Below the pieces are notes generated by a model. It did no database searches. It was not told the DNA's origin and was given only the letters and a program-made list of their open reading frames with translations. Shown piece by piece: positions 24,336 through 34,959 of a stretch of 64,000 bases of DNA (within the stretch, counting starts at the first letter, position 1; each line of letters opens with the position of its first letter). The position numbers and the translations under genes are program-made. This DNA comes from Panacagrimonas sp052387695 (GTDB lineage Bacteria; Pseudomonadota; Gammaproteobacteria; Nevskiales; Nevskiaceae): the NCBI GenBank assembly GCA_052387695.1, contig JBQTIX010000092.1, positions 3,317 through 67,316 on the forward strand, in the 5' to 3' direction.

Positions 24336-26126
24336 GTGCCCGAGGAAATGTCAGAGTCAGAGCACGAACGGCTGCAGGTGGGTGTGGACGCACCCCTGAG
24401 ATCGATCGAGGGCGAACTGATCGCGCTGATCGCGGCGAACGAACACCGGCTGAAACACTTCACCGTGTTCGGTTCTGCCGGTGCCACCACGATCCTTCTG
24501 ATGAACGTTCCGGCGTTCTACGCGCTGGGCTGGTGGCTGTTGATCACCACGACGCTTTACGGACGCGTCAAATTGATCGACCGCGCGCGCCACGACCCCG
24601 CGCTATCCGATCCGCAGCGGCTGCGCCTTATCTTCTGGCTGCGCACGTGGACGGCCATGGTCCAGTCGCTGCTGATGGGCTTCGTTCCCTTCGTGCCGGT
24701 CCACGTTGGGGCCTTGCTGAGCATTTACCTGGCCGGCATGTGTACGGGCAATACCGCCAACACCGCGGGGTACCGTCCGGTTGTGACCGCTTACAACTGT
24801 ATTGCGATGGGCGCGCTGAGTTGTGCCTGGGAGTTCACGCCAGACCCCGCACGGGGCTGGCTCGACCGGCTCCTGTTCGTGGTGCTGATCGCGGTGTACA
24901 CCAAGGTGTTGCTCGGTTTTGCCAGTGGGACTTACCAGGTGTTCGTGGAGTCCTACCGGATCCGGCTGGAGCGATGGGATCTGAACCAGCGCCTGGCCGC
25001 AGCGCTGGCAACGGCCGAGGCCGCGAGCCGCGCCAAGACCCGGTTCCTGGCGTCCGCGAGCCACGACCTGCGCCAGCCGATCCATGCGTTGTCCTTGTTC
25101 AGCGGCTCGATGCAGATGCGTCCGCTGGACCCGCGCAGCGCCGCCATCGCGCAGCAGATCGACAAGTCGGTGAAGGTTCTGGGCGCGCAACTGGACGCCC
25201 TGCTCGATATTTCCCGGCTCGATGCCGGCGTGGTCCGATCGTCGATCGAATCCATCGACCTGTCCGGCGTCCTCTCGCAACTGGCGGAGGAGTACCGCCC
25301 GCAGGCGGAGCACAAGGGTTTGCGCCTGAGCCTGTCCAGCCCGGAAGAGCTGTGGGTGCGAAGCGATTCGCTGCTGTTGCGGCGGGTGCTGGCCAATCTG
25401 CTGTCGAACGCGATCAAGTTCACCGGGGAGGGTCTGGTCGAGCTGGCCGCCGAGCGGTCGTCGACCGGGTGCCGGGTCTGGATACGGGACACCGGCCCGG
25501 GAATTCCGGTGGAAGAACAGGAGCGGGTCTTCGAGGAGTTCTACCAGCTCGGCAATGCGGAGCGGGACCGCGCGCGTGGCCTGGGCCTGGGGCTGTCCAT
25601 CGCCCGCCGGCTGAGCGAGCTGTTGCAATTGAATCTGCGCATGGAATCGGTAGAAGGCTCGGGCACCCGCTTCACGCTGGAACTGCCGCTGGCGCGACCG
25701 CAGGAGCAACCCATCCCCAGGCTGACCGAGGAGGACGGGCCCGCGATTCAGGGCATCGACGTACTGGTGGTGGATGACGAGGAGGACGTGCGCCTGGGCA
25801 TGCGGACCCTGCTGGAGGAGATGGGTTTCGGCGTGCAGGTGGCGGCCTCGACCGACGGCGCGGTTGAGTGCTCGCGCACGTTCACGCCGTCGATCGTCCT
25901 CGCCGACTTTCGTCTGGCCGGCGCCGACGATGGCCTGAAGACGGTCCGTGCCCTGCGCCGCGTCTGGCCGGAACTGCCGGCGCTGCTGGTGAGCGGCGAC
26001 ACCGCCCCGGACCGCCTGCGCGAGGCGCTGACGGAGGGGATCGAGCTGCTGCACAAGCCGGTGGCGGCGGATCTATTGCGGGAGTCGGTCCTGAAAGCGG
26101 TCGCTGCTCACGCCGCCGTGAGCTAA
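24336..26126 (+). CDS. Hybrid sensor histidine kinase/response regulator
   Basis: A 596-residue protein. Residues ~45-205 contain about six membrane helices with only short loops, so the signal is probably sensed in or near the membrane. A HisKA domain follows with phospho-acceptor His243 (ASASHDLRQPIHAL), then HATPase_c with the N box (LLSNAIKFT), DTGPGIP and GLGLGLSIARRL. A C-terminal receiver has acidic residues in VLVVDDEEDV and phospho-acceptor Asp524 (VLADFRLAG). There is no separate output domain, so it signals through another protein. ATG 24348 is an alternative start. No response-regulator gene is adjacent. Confidence 0.92.
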   Translation: MPEEMSESEHERLQVGVDAPLRSIEGELIALIAANEHRLKHFTVFGSAGATTILLMNVPAFYALGWWLLITTTLYGRVKLIDRARHDPALSDPQRLRLIFWLRTWTAMVQSLLMGFVPFVPVHVGALLSIYLAGMCTGNTANTAGYRPVVTAYNCIAMGALSCAWEFTPDPARGWLDRLLFVVLIAVYTKVLLGFASGTYQVFVESYRIRLERWDLNQRLAAALATAEAASRAKTRFLASASHDLRQPIHALSLFSGSMQMRPLDPRSAAIAQQIDKSVKVLGAQLDALLDISRLDAGVVRSSIESIDLSGVLSQLAEEYRPQAEHKGLRLSLSSPEELWVRSDSLLLRRVLANLLSNAIKFTGEGLVELAAERSSTGCRVWIRDTGPGIPVEEQERVFEEFYQLGNAERDRARGLGLGLSIARRLSELLQLNLRMESVEGSGTRFTLELPLARPQEQPIPRLTEEDGPAIQGIDVLVVDDEEDVRLGMRTLLEEMGFGVQVAASTDGAVECSRTFTPSIVLADFRLAGADDGLKTVRALRRVWPELPALLVSGDTAPDRLREALTEGIELLHKPVAADLLRESVLKAVAAHAAVS

Positions 26127-26158
26127 GAATCTGCTGCACAGGTCCGACTTCACCGGCA

Positions 26159-26676
26159 GGTCGGATGTAGGTCGGATCAAGCCCGCGTGCTTTTCGCGGG
26201 CGGATCCGACATGCGCCCTTCGGCAGGGGCGCGCAGTGTCGGTTCCGCCTTCGGCTTGAACCGACCTACGGGCTAGCCCGAAGAATGCACCGGCCGGGCG
26301 TAGGTCGGATCAAGCCCGCACGCTTTTCGCGGGCGGATCCGACATGCGAGGTTCGTAAATCGCGCCCCTGCTGCGAGCGCCACGTCGGTTCCGCCTTCGG
26401 CTTGAACCGACCTACGGGCTAGCCCGAACAATGCACCGGCCGGGCGTAGGTCGGATCAAGCCCGCACGCTTTTCGCGGGCGGATCCGACGTGCGAGGTTC
26501 GTAAGTCGTGCGGCTGCTGCGAGCGCCACGTCGGTTCCGCCTTCGGCTTGAACCGACCTACGGGCTAACCCGAAGAATGCACCGGCCGGGCGTAGGTCGG
26601 ATCAAGCCCGCACGCTTTTCGCGGGCGGATCCGACACGCGAGGTTCGTAAATCGTGCGGCTGCTGCGCGCGCCACA
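26159..26676. repeat. Tandem array of GTAG-type REP pairs, 146-bp period
   Basis: Alternating REP units: GTAGGTCGGATCAAGCCCGC with a CGCGGGCGGATCCGAC arm, and the inverted GTCGGTTCCGCCTTCGG...CCGACCTAC unit. The junction GGGCTAGCCCGAAGAATGC starts at 26270, 26416 and 26562, an exact 146-bp period with a few substitutions between copies. It lies between the hybrid kinase and the DUF3014 gene. Confidence 0.92.
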
Positions 26677-26807
26677 TCGACGGGCCCTGGCTTACAGTTT
26701 TCGCGGCGAGCGTCGCTGAAAGATCAGATGCAGTGAGCATTCGATTCACCCCCACAGTCCGTATCCTTCGTGTGAAACTCGCGCCGGACAATCAGGGGAG
26801 CTAGGAG

Positions 26808-27614
26808 ATGATGACCCGATCGGTCTGGATGGGATTGGGCTTTGGCATTGTGCTGCTGGTCGGCGCGCTGGTGTATTTCAATCTCGAAAAGACGCCGCCG
26901 GTCGTGCCCGCGCTGGAAACGCCGGAGCCGGTCGTGGCCGAGCCGCCGGCCGCCCCAAGCGTGCCGGCGCCGCCAGAAATTCTGCACCCCGTTCCCGCTG
27001 GCACAGAGGCGGCCAGCCTTCCGCCGCTGGAAGGCAGCGACAGCAGCTTCAAGCCCGCGCTGCAGGAAGCCCTGGGTGGCAAGGCGCCGCTGGAAACCCT
27101 GCTGGTTCCGCGCGAGATCATCCGCCGGCTGGTGCTCAACATCGACTCGCTCGACCGCGATCCCGCGCCACTGTGGTTGCGCAGCGTGCCGCGGGTGCCC
27201 GGACTGTTCCAGGCGCAAAAGGACGGTGAGGAGGCGCTGGCGATCACGGCGTCCAACGCGCAGCGATACCGCCTGCTGATGCAGGCCATCAAGGCCGTCG
27301 ATGTCTCGAAATCGACCGCGCTGTATCTGCGCTGGTACCCGCTATTCCAGAAGGCCTGGAGCGGTATCCGCACCGAGGGGCCGGTGCAGTTCAACGACCG
27401 GCTGGTGGAGATCATCGACCATCTGCTGGAGACGCCCGAGCTGGCCGAACCGATCCCCCTGGTCCGGCCCAAGGTGCTGTACCTGTACGCCGATCCTGAA
27501 TTGGAGGAGAGCTCCAGCGGCCAGAAAGCCCTGCTGCGACTGGGGCAGAGCAATGCCGCGGTGATCAAGGCCAGGCTGCGTGAGATCCGTGCGGCGATCG
27601 CCACCGGCGGGTGA
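26808..27614 (+). CDS. DUF3014 domain protein
   Basis: A 268-residue protein with one N-terminal membrane helix (GLGFGIVLLVGALVYFNL) and a periplasmic body. After a proline-rich linker come SFKPALQEALGGKAPLETLL and IIRRLVLNIDSLDRD, the DUF3014 hallmark. GAGCTAGGAG-type ribosome binding sequence precedes the ATG. The function of DUF3014 is not known. It stands alone between a REP array and the Bat operon. Confidence 0.85.
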   Translation: MMTRSVWMGLGFGIVLLVGALVYFNLEKTPPVVPALETPEPVVAEPPAAPSVPAPPEILHPVPAGTEAASLPPLEGSDSSFKPALQEALGGKAPLETLLVPREIIRRLVLNIDSLDRDPAPLWLRSVPRVPGLFQAQKDGEEALAITASNAQRYRLLMQAIKAVDVSKSTALYLRWYPLFQKAWSGIRTEGPVQFNDRLVEIIDHLLETPELAEPIPLVRPKVLYLYADPELEESSSGQKALLRLGQSNAAVIKARLREIRAAIATGG

Positions 27615-27678
27615 GTGGCTTTTCGTCCGGGAACTAAACCCCGGCTCGCCCGTTCTATCGCCCTGCTCCACGCCCCCG

Positions 27679-27765
27679 CAGGAGGGGCTTCAGCCCCGAC
27701 CGCCGCTCGCAGATTCGACCGAGATCCTGTCGTCGGGCGACGGTCGGGGCTGAAGCCCCTCCTAC
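27679..27765. repeat. Inverted REP pair, GTAGGAGGGGCTTCAGCCCC type
   Basis: GCAGGAGGGGCTTCAGCCCC and its inverted copy GGGGCTGAAGCCCCTCCTAC flank a 45-base spacer. This is a different family from the GTAGGTCGG REPs. The right copy ends 1 base before the ATG at 27767, so the moxR 5' leader is made of it. Confidence 0.9.
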
Positions 27766-27766
27766 A

Positions 27767-28767
<1,001 letters not shown>

Positions 28768-28771
<4 letters not shown>

Positions 28772-29679
28772 CCTTGTTGCCGGACCTCGAAGAGCTGGTC
28801 GCCCTGCGCGGCGCGGCCCAGAGCCTTAGCCTGAGATCGCACCGCTCCGCACTGGCGCGCCTGCAGGGCAGCCACCGCAGCGCGCAGCGTGGGCGCGGGC
28901 TGGAGTTCGAGGAGGTGCGTCCGTATGCCATCGGCGACGACGCGCGCAGCATCGACTGGCGGGTGACTGCGCGACGCGGGCGGCCGCACACCAAGCTGTA
29001 CCGCGAAGATCGCGAGCGCCCGGTCTGGTTGCTGGTGGATCTGCACGCGGGCCTGTTCTTCGGCAGCAAGCGGCAATTCAAGTCTGCGCTGATGCTGCGG
29101 GCGGCGGCCCTGCTCGGCTGGGCCGCGGTGCGTGGCGGCGATCGGCTCGGTGCCGTCATCACGACCGGCACGGAGACGGCGCCGCAGATTTTTCCGCCGC
29201 ATGGCCGCGAAGCGGGCATATTGCCGATTCTCGAAGCGCTGGTCGAAGGGCAGCCGCGTGCACCCGTTGCAGTGAATCCGGCCGGCGGCCTGCGTGCCGC
29301 GCTCGCCACCCTGCAACCGTTGCTCAGGCCCGGCAGCCTGGTGCTGGTATTGAGTGATTTCAGCGGTCTCGACCCCGAGGTCGAGACCCTTCTCGCCGGC
29401 GTGATGGCCCGCTGCGACGGCCATCTGCTGTGGATCACCGATCCGCTCGAAGCCGCCGGCCTGCCCGCGGGCGAGTTCCGCGTCGGCCTGCCCGGTCGCC
29501 TGTGGTGGCTGGACGGTGCGCGCAGCCGCAGGCCCTGGCAGGAAGCCTGGTCGGCGCGCGAACAGGGTCTGGATCAACTCGCCCGGCGCCTCAACCTGCC
29601 CCTCACACGCCTGGACACGCCGGACGACGTGACCCGCACCCTTCCTCCCTTGTTGAGAGCGCCGGCATGGGCGGCGTGA
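28768..29679 (+). CDS. DUF58-domain protein of the Bat operon
   Basis: A 303-residue cytoplasmic protein. GRGLEFEEVRPYAIGDDARSIDWRVTARRG is the DUF58 signature, and RPVWLLVDLHAGLFFGS resembles a MIDAS-less VWA fold. It regularly follows moxR. It overlaps moxR by 4 bases (GTGA) and the next gene by 13 bases. Confidence 0.93.
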
Positions 29680-30134
29680 ACGCGGACCTGCTGGCGCAAC
29701 TGGCGGCGCCTCACGCGCTGCCACCGCCCGGATGGTGGCCGCCGGCGCCGGGCTGGTGGGTGCTGGCCGCCCTGTTGCTAGTGCTGATCGCGACGATGAC
29801 CTACCGCTATCGCCGCCGCATATCGCGCCTGCGTCGCGCGGCCCTGGCCGAACTCGGACAGCTCGAGGGCGCCGACGACGAGATCGTGCTGGCGCGGGGG
29901 CTGGAGCAGTTGCTCCGTCGCTATGCGCTGGCGCGCTTCGATCGGGAGCAGGTCGCGCGCCTGAGCGGCGAGGCCTGGATCGCGTTCGTGGTCGCTCACG
30001 GCGGCGCGGCCTGGTCGGGTGACGTGGGTCGGGCGCTGTTGCGCGCGGCCTACGGCGGCGCCACCCGTGCCGACCGGGCGCGGTGGATCGAGGGTGCGCG
30101 GGACTTTCTCAACAAGGCGCGGCCCGCGACGTGA
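29667..30134 (+). CDS. DUF4381-domain membrane protein of the Bat operon
   Basis: A 155-residue protein with one membrane helix (GWWVLAALLLVLIATMTYRY), then the DUF4381 helical region. The ATG at 29667 lies inside the end of the DUF58 gene, which is the usual arrangement; a much longer open frame upstream is the DUF58 gene in another frame. It probably anchors or links Bat proteins at the membrane. Confidence 0.88.
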   Translation: MGGVNADLLAQLAAPHALPPPGWWPPAPGWWVLAALLLVLIATMTYRYRRRISRLRRAALAELGQLEGADDEIVLARGLEQLLRRYALARFDREQVARLSGEAWIAFVVAHGGAAWSGDVGRALLRAAYGGATRADRARWIEGARDFLNKARPAT

Positions 30135-31108
30135 TCCATCTCGCCTGGCCCTGGATGTTGCTTCTGCTGCCGCTGCCCTGGCTGCTGAACCGCTGGCTGC
30201 CGCCTGCACCACCCCAGGGTGCGGCGCTGTACCTGCCGTTTGCGGCGCACCTGACTTCGGACGGCCTGCCGGACGTACGGGCGCGACCGCCTGCTCGAAA
30301 AATCCTGTTCGTGCTGATCTGGCTGCTGCTGCTCGGTGCTTCGATGCGCCCGCAGTGGCTGGGCGAGCCGGAGCCGGTGCCGAGCACCGGGCGGCGGCTG
30401 CTGCTGGCGGTGGACGTGTCCGGCTCGATGGGTGCCCAGGACATGGCCGGGGATCTGACCCGCCTGCAAGTGGTGCAGAAAGTGGCCGGAGATTTCATCG
30501 GCCGGCGTCATGGCGACCAGGTCGGGCTGATCCTGTTCGGTACGCAGCCCTACCTGCAGGCACCGCTGACGGCCGATCTGGCGACGGTCAGCGAGTTCCT
30601 GCAACAGACGATGCTCGGGGTTGCCGGCCAACAGACCGCGGTTGGCGACGCCATCGGCCTCGCGCTCAAGCGGCTGCGTGATGACAAGTCTCCGGAGCGC
30701 AAGGCCGGAGACACGGTGCTGATCCTGCTCACCGACGGCCGCAGCAACGCCGGTGCGATGCCGCCCCTGCAAGCGGCGAAACTGGCGGCCGAGGCCGGGT
30801 TGAAGGTCTACACCATCGGCGTGGGCAGCGATGGATCGGACCGTTTCTTCGGGCTGGGTGGCGGCAACCGCGATCTCGACGAGGACACGCTCAAGGCCAT
30901 CGCCGGGACGACCCACGCAGAATACTTTCGAGCCACCGACGCCGACGCGCTGGGACAGGTCTATCAGCGCATCGACGAACTCGAGCCCAGCGCCGGCCGC
31001 GAGCAGTGGTACCGGCCGAGCACGGAATGGTTTCCCTGGCCGCTGGCGGCGGCGCTCCTGCTGAGCGTGCCCGCCCTCCTGCTGGGCGATCGCCGCGCAT
31101 GGACCTGA
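30131..31108 (+). CDS. VWA-domain membrane protein (BatA-like)
   Basis: A 325-residue protein with an N-terminal membrane helix, a second at ~58-75 (ILFVLIWLLLLGASM), a VWA domain and a C-terminal helix. The MIDAS metal site is intact: DVSGSMG, then T in QQTAVGDAIGLAL, and LTDGRSNAG. The GTG start overlaps the previous stop (GTGA). BatA/BatB proteins bind metal-dependent ligands in the periplasm and work with MoxR in aerotolerance and envelope stress. Confidence 0.93.
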   Translation: MIHLAWPWMLLLLPLPWLLNRWLPPAPPQGAALYLPFAAHLTSDGLPDVRARPPARKILFVLIWLLLLGASMRPQWLGEPEPVPSTGRRLLLAVDVSGSMGAQDMAGDLTRLQVVQKVAGDFIGRRHGDQVGLILFGTQPYLQAPLTADLATVSEFLQQTMLGVAGQQTAVGDAIGLALKRLRDDKSPERKAGDTVLILLTDGRSNAGAMPPLQAAKLAAEAGLKVYTIGVGSDGSDRFFGLGGGNRDLDEDTLKAIAGTTHAEYFRATDADALGQVYQRIDELEPSAGREQWYRPSTEWFPWPLAAALLLSVPALLLGDRRAWT

Positions 31109-32115
31109 GCAGCATCGTGCAGGACTTCCATTTCCTGCGGCCGGCCTGGCTCGCGGCGCTGCTGCCCGTGTGCCTGCTGGCGGGGTGGTTGGCACGCCGG
31201 CGCGGGCGCGTCGGTCACTGGGCGCAATTGATCGACCCCGAGCTGTTGCCGGCGCTGCAACTGGAAGGCACGACCGGCACGGCGCGCGCCGCATCGCCCT
31301 GGGTCTGGCTGGCGCTGGCCTGGACGCTGGCTGTACTGGCCCTGGCCGGACCGGCCTGGCAGCGCGACGTAACCGCCGCGTTTCGCGCGCCCGCGGCCTG
31401 GGTGCTGGTGCTGGACCTGTCGCCTTCGATGGCCGCCGCGGACCTGGCGCCCAACCGCGTCACCCGCGCGCGCTACGCGCTCGACGACCTGCTCGGCGCG
31501 GCCCGGGATGCGCGGGTCGGGCTGGTCGTGTTCAGCGGCGAGCCGTTCACCGTGACGCCGCTGACCGACGATGTGACCACCGTGCGGGCATTGCTGACGC
31601 CGCTGGCGCCGGACCTCATGCCCGCGCCGGGCGATCAGCTCGCGCCCGCGCTGGCGCGGGCTGGCGAACTGCTGCGACAGGCTGGCAGCCGCAACGCCCG
31701 CGTCATCGTGTTCACCGATGGCTTTGCCGATCCCGCGGCCGCGTTCACGGCGGCCGGGAAACTGAAGGAGGCCGGCGTCAGCCTGAGCGTGGTCGGCATC
31801 GGCACCCAGGGCGGCGCGCCGCAACCGCAGGCGGGGGGAGGATTTGCCAAGGACGTCGGCGGCCAGACGCGGCTGGCCCGGCTGGATTCCGACCTGCTGC
31901 ATGCTCTGGCGAGCGCCGGCAACGGAAGCTATGTGGATCTGCCGAATCTGCGGTCCCTGGTCGATGAGCTGCAAGCACGCGAGGAGCGTCGCTCCGGCGG
32001 GGGCGCCGCGGCCGCGTCGGAGATCGAGATATCGCGCTGGCGCGATGCGGGGGTGTGGTTGCTGCCGGTGCTGCTGATGCTGGCGGCGCTGCTGTCGCGA
32101 CGGGGATGGCTGTGA
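31099..32115 (+). CDS. VWA-domain membrane protein (BatB-like)
   Basis: A 338-residue second VWA protein with N-terminal helices (LAALLPVCLLAGWLARRR; WVWLALAWTLAVLALAG) and a C-terminal helix. Its MIDAS motif is DLSPSMAAADL, close to DxSxS, with VFTDGFADP as the third element. It overlaps the BatA-like gene by 10 bases, and its TGA stop overlaps the next ATG. Confidence 0.93.
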   Translation: MDLSSIVQDFHFLRPAWLAALLPVCLLAGWLARRRGRVGHWAQLIDPELLPALQLEGTTGTARAASPWVWLALAWTLAVLALAGPAWQRDVTAAFRAPAAWVLVLDLSPSMAAADLAPNRVTRARYALDDLLGAARDARVGLVVFSGEPFTVTPLTDDVTTVRALLTPLAPDLMPAPGDQLAPALARAGELLRQAGSRNARVIVFTDGFADPAAAFTAAGKLKEAGVSLSVVGIGTQGGAPQPQAGGGFAKDVGGQTRLARLDSDLLHALASAGNGSYVDLPNLRSLVDELQAREERRSGGGAAAASEIEISRWRDAGVWLLPVLLMLAALLSRRGWL

Positions 32116-33077
32116 TGAGGCGTTCGCTGCTGCTATGGGCCGGAATGACTTTCACCATGGCGGTGCAGGCCGGCGAAGGCTGGTCGAGCCTGTGGCTCAA
32201 CTCCGACCAGCGCGGTGAACGCCTGCTCCAGCAGGGCGACGCGGCGGCTGCCGCCAGCACCTACTCCGACCCGCGGCGCAAGGCGCTGGCCCAGCTCAAG
32301 GCGGGCGATGGCGCGGCCGCGGCGCGCGGGTTCGAAGCCTTCGACGACGCCGACGCGCATTACAACCGTGGCAATGCGCTGGTTCAGGCCGGCGATCTGA
32401 AAGCCGCCCTGGGCGCCTACGATCGCGCGCTGTCGCAGGATCCGGCGAGCAAGGACGCGAAACACAACCGCGATCTCGTCGAACAGGCCCTGAAGAAACA
32501 GCAGGAACAGCAAGCGCCTTCTCCGTCGCCGGAGGGCGAGGGAAGTCCGGAGTCCGGCGAGGACGGCAAACAGGGCAAGGACGCGAACACCGACCCCGGT
32601 TCGCGTTCGCAGGACGCGGCAGCTGATCCGCCCGGGCAGAATTCCGAGGGGCCACAAGGCAAGCCGAACGAAGCCAGCGAGACCGGTCAGCAAGCGTCGA
32701 AGGAATCCGTCCAGGATTCGCCGCCCAGCCCCGGAGAGCAGAACGGCGAATCGAACCCGTCCGGGCAGGACGCCTCCGAATCATCTCCCGACCCACCGGG
32801 TGACGAGGCCGCCCAGGCTCGGCGTGATGCCGAGCAGAGCCTTCGGGACAAGGACGACGCGAAGGCTCGGTCGGCCGCGGCGGGTTCCGACGACAACGGC
32901 GACCCCACGCAGGCCAGCGCAGACGCGGTCCCGGTCCCGGCGACGCCCAGCACCGAGCAGCAGCTTGCGCAGGAACAGTGGCTGCGCCGCATTCCGGACG
33001 ATCCCGGTGGCCTGCTGCGGCGCAAGTTCATGATCGAACATCTGTTACGACAACAGCAGCAACAGTCCCCGCCATGA
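32115..33077 (+). CDS. TPR-containing protein with disordered acidic tail (BatC/BatE-like)
   Basis: A 320-residue protein. It has a signal sequence (SLLLWAGMTFTMAVQAGE), then TPR helices with HYNRGNALVQAGDLKAALGA YDRALSQDP, a textbook TPR. Residues ~140-290 are low complexity, rich in Glu, Ser, Pro, Gly and Gln. The end, RRIPDDPGGLLRRKFMIEHL, is conserved in this Bat family. It overlaps its neighbours (TGATG at the start; 4 bases at the end). Confidence 0.9.
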   Translation: MRRSLLLWAGMTFTMAVQAGEGWSSLWLNSDQRGERLLQQGDAAAAASTYSDPRRKALAQLKAGDGAAAARGFEAFDDADAHYNRGNALVQAGDLKAALGAYDRALSQDPASKDAKHNRDLVEQALKKQQEQQAPSPSPEGEGSPESGEDGKQGKDANTDPGSRSQDAAADPPGQNSEGPQGKPNEASETGQQASKESVQDSPPSPGEQNGESNPSGQDASESSPDPPGDEAAQARRDAEQSLRDKDDAKARSAAAGSDDNGDPTQASADAVPVPATPSTEQQLAQEQWLRRIPDDPGGLLRRKFMIEHLLRQQQQQSPP

Positions 33078-34924
33078 AGATCAAGGGAAATTCCGGACCG
33101 CTTCGCCCGCGCAGGTTTGGCCGCCCCCCGGGGCCGCGCAGCGTCGGTTCCGCCTTCGGCTTGAACCGACCTGCGAGTTGGACCTTTTTCCTGCTGCTGG
33201 GCTGTTGCCTGGTCCTGAGCCGGCCTGTGTTCGCCGCGGTGACCGCCTCGCTCGATCACGATCGGGTTGAGCAAGGCGAGACCGTGCAACTGGTGCTGCA
33301 ACGCGAAGGACGTTCTGGTGAAAAACCCGACCTGTCGCCGCTGGCCCGGGATTTCGACGTCCTCGGCACCCAGAGCGGGTCCAGCATCCGGATGGTCAAC
33401 GGCGATATCTCCATGCAACGCCAGATGACGCTGACCCTGGCGCCGAAACGCGCCGGCAAGCTCCAGATCCCGTCTCTGGAATGGAACGGGGAGCGCTCGC
33501 CCGCGCTGGAACTTGTGGTCGGTCCGGGCGGCGGCGGTGCCGACGATTCGACCGAAGGCGGGCAGGCCGCCGCAGGCTCCTCGCCCGTGTTCCTGACCAC
33601 CTCGCTGGACATCACCGAACCCTATGTTCAGGCGGCGGTGGTCCTGACCGTTCGCCTGTACCTGGGCCAGGCGCTCGCGCAGGCGAGCCTGGACCTGCCC
33701 GCCACGGATGATCTGCTGGTCCAGCAACTGGGCAAGGATCGGCAGACCCGTGAGACGCGTAACGGGCGCGCCTACGAGGTGATCGAGCGCAAGTATCTGC
33801 TGCTGCCGCAGCGCAGCGGGACGCTCAAGCTGGACGGGCCGGTGTTCGACGCCCAGGTCCAGGACGACCGCCAGAGTCAGCTCGATCCCTTCTTCGGCGG
33901 CGCCTTCGGCAATCTCATGGGTCGCACGCGGCCGTTGCGCCTGCGCGGCGACGAGATCGTGCTGGACGTGCAGCCGCGCCCGGCAAACGCGACCGGCCGC
34001 GACTGGCTGCCGGCGCGAAAGGTCGCGCTCCAGGAAAGCTGGAAGTCTGACGGTGGGGGAGTTCGTGTCGGCGAACCGCTGACCCGTCATCTGACTCTGA
34101 GCGCAGAGGGCGTCACCGCGGAAGGTTTGCCCGACCTCAGCAGCCTGATGCCGATGCCGGATGGCCTCCGGGCTTATCCGGATCAGCCCAAACTCGACAA
34201 CGGCCTGCGCGACGACCAGCTCGTCGGCAGCCGTGAACAGGACGTCGCGATCATCGCTGCCCGGCCCGGGCGCTACCAGTTGCCCGAACTGCGACTGGCC
34301 TGGTGGGACACCGCGGCGGACGTGCAACGCGAAGCCGTGCTGCCGGCGCGTACGCTGGACATCCTGCCGGCTGTCGCGGGTGCCGGCGGAGAGCCGTCCC
34401 CGGCTCCGGTGCCTGCGGCTCGCGTCGAGGAGTCCGAAAAGCCCGCTGCGGGTTCGAGCGCGGTTCCTGCGGCTCCGTCCGTCGCCGCCGTCTCGACGGC
34501 AGTATTGCCATGGCCCTGGATCAGCCTTGCGCTGGGCCTGCTCTGGCTGGGCACGATGGCGGCGTGGTGGGGCTTCGGACGGCGTTCGCCACCGGTGGCA
34601 AAGGCTGTGACATCCGCGGCGCAGACTTCCGCCGCAACCGCGCTCAAGGCCTTCCGCGAAGCCTGTCGCAAGCACGATGCGCGTGCCGCCCGACAGCAGC
34701 TGCTGGCCTGGGCGCGCACCAGCTGGCCTGACCATCCGCCGACCGGCCTCGGCGCGCTGGCCCTGCGCCTCGACGATCCCGAAGCCGGCAAGCTGCTGCC
34801 GCAACTCGACCGGGCCTGCTATGCGGACGGTCCCTGGGATGGCGAGGCTCTCGCGAGTCTGCGGCTGTCCGTTGCGCCCAAGGCTGGCGACAAGGCTCCG
34901 ATGCTGGCGGGTCTGTATCCGTAG
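33074..34924 (+). CDS. BatD-family protein with REP-encoded N-terminal extension
   Basis: A 616-residue protein, the last of the Bat operon. The body has the BatD/oxygen-tolerance layout: Ig-like strands (TASLDHDRVEQGETVQLVL, DFDVLGTQSGSSIRMVNG), YLLLPQRSGTLKLDGPVF, and a membrane helix near the C-terminus (WPWISLALGLLWLGTMAAWW) followed by a cytoplasmic helical tail. The signal sequence (TFFLLLGCCLVLSRPVFAA) comes only after ~36 extra residues. Residues ~24-34, SVGSAFGLNRP, are the translation of a GTAG-type REP, so a repeat has been captured in the reading frame. Confidence 0.9.
   Translation: MKIKGNSGPLRPRRFGRPPGPRSVGSAFGLNRPASWTFFLLLGCCLVLSRPVFAAVTASLDHDRVEQGETVQLVLQREGRSGEKPDLSPLARDFDVLGTQSGSSIRMVNGDISMQRQMTLTLAPKRAGKLQIPSLEWNGERSPALELVVGPGGGGADDSTEGGQAAAGSSPVFLTTSLDITEPYVQAAVVLTVRLYLGQALAQASLDLPATDDLLVQQLGKDRQTRETRNGRAYEVIERKYLLLPQRSGTLKLDGPVFDAQVQDDRQSQLDPFFGGAFGNLMGRTRPLRLRGDEIVLDVQPRPANATGRDWLPARKVALQESWKSDGGGVRVGEPLTRHLTLSAEGVTAEGLPDLSSLMPMPDGLRAYPDQPKLDNGLRDDQLVGSREQDVAIIAARPGRYQLPELRLAWWDTAADVQREAVLPARTLDILPAVAGAGGEPSPAPVPAARVEESEKPAAGSSAVPAAPSVAAVSTAVLPWPWISLALGLLWLGTMAAWWGFGRRSPPVAKAVTSAAQTSAATALKAFREACRKHDARAARQQLLAWARTSWPDHPPTGLGALALRLDDPEAGKLLPQLDRACYADGPWDGEALASLRLSVAPKAGDKAPMLAGLYP
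33143..33174. repeat. GTAG-type REP inside the batD reading frame
   Basis: GTCGGTTCCGCCTTCGGCTT followed by GAACCGACCTGC is the same unit as in the intergenic REPs. It keeps the reading frame open and encodes GSAFGLNRP ahead of the signal sequence. Confidence 0.9.
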
Positions 34925-34959
34925 TGCGCTGGCGACGTCAGGAGCGATCGTTTCCTGCG

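Noticed and set aside
26159..26676. Regular direct repeats that could suggest a CRISPR array
   Set aside because: The period is 146 bp, both repeat and spacer portions are conserved, and each unit is a REP inverted pair. No cas genes are nearby.
32687..34804. 705-codon open frame antisense to the BatC/BatD-like genes
   Set aside because: It runs across two well-supported overlapping genes and has no recognisable domain.
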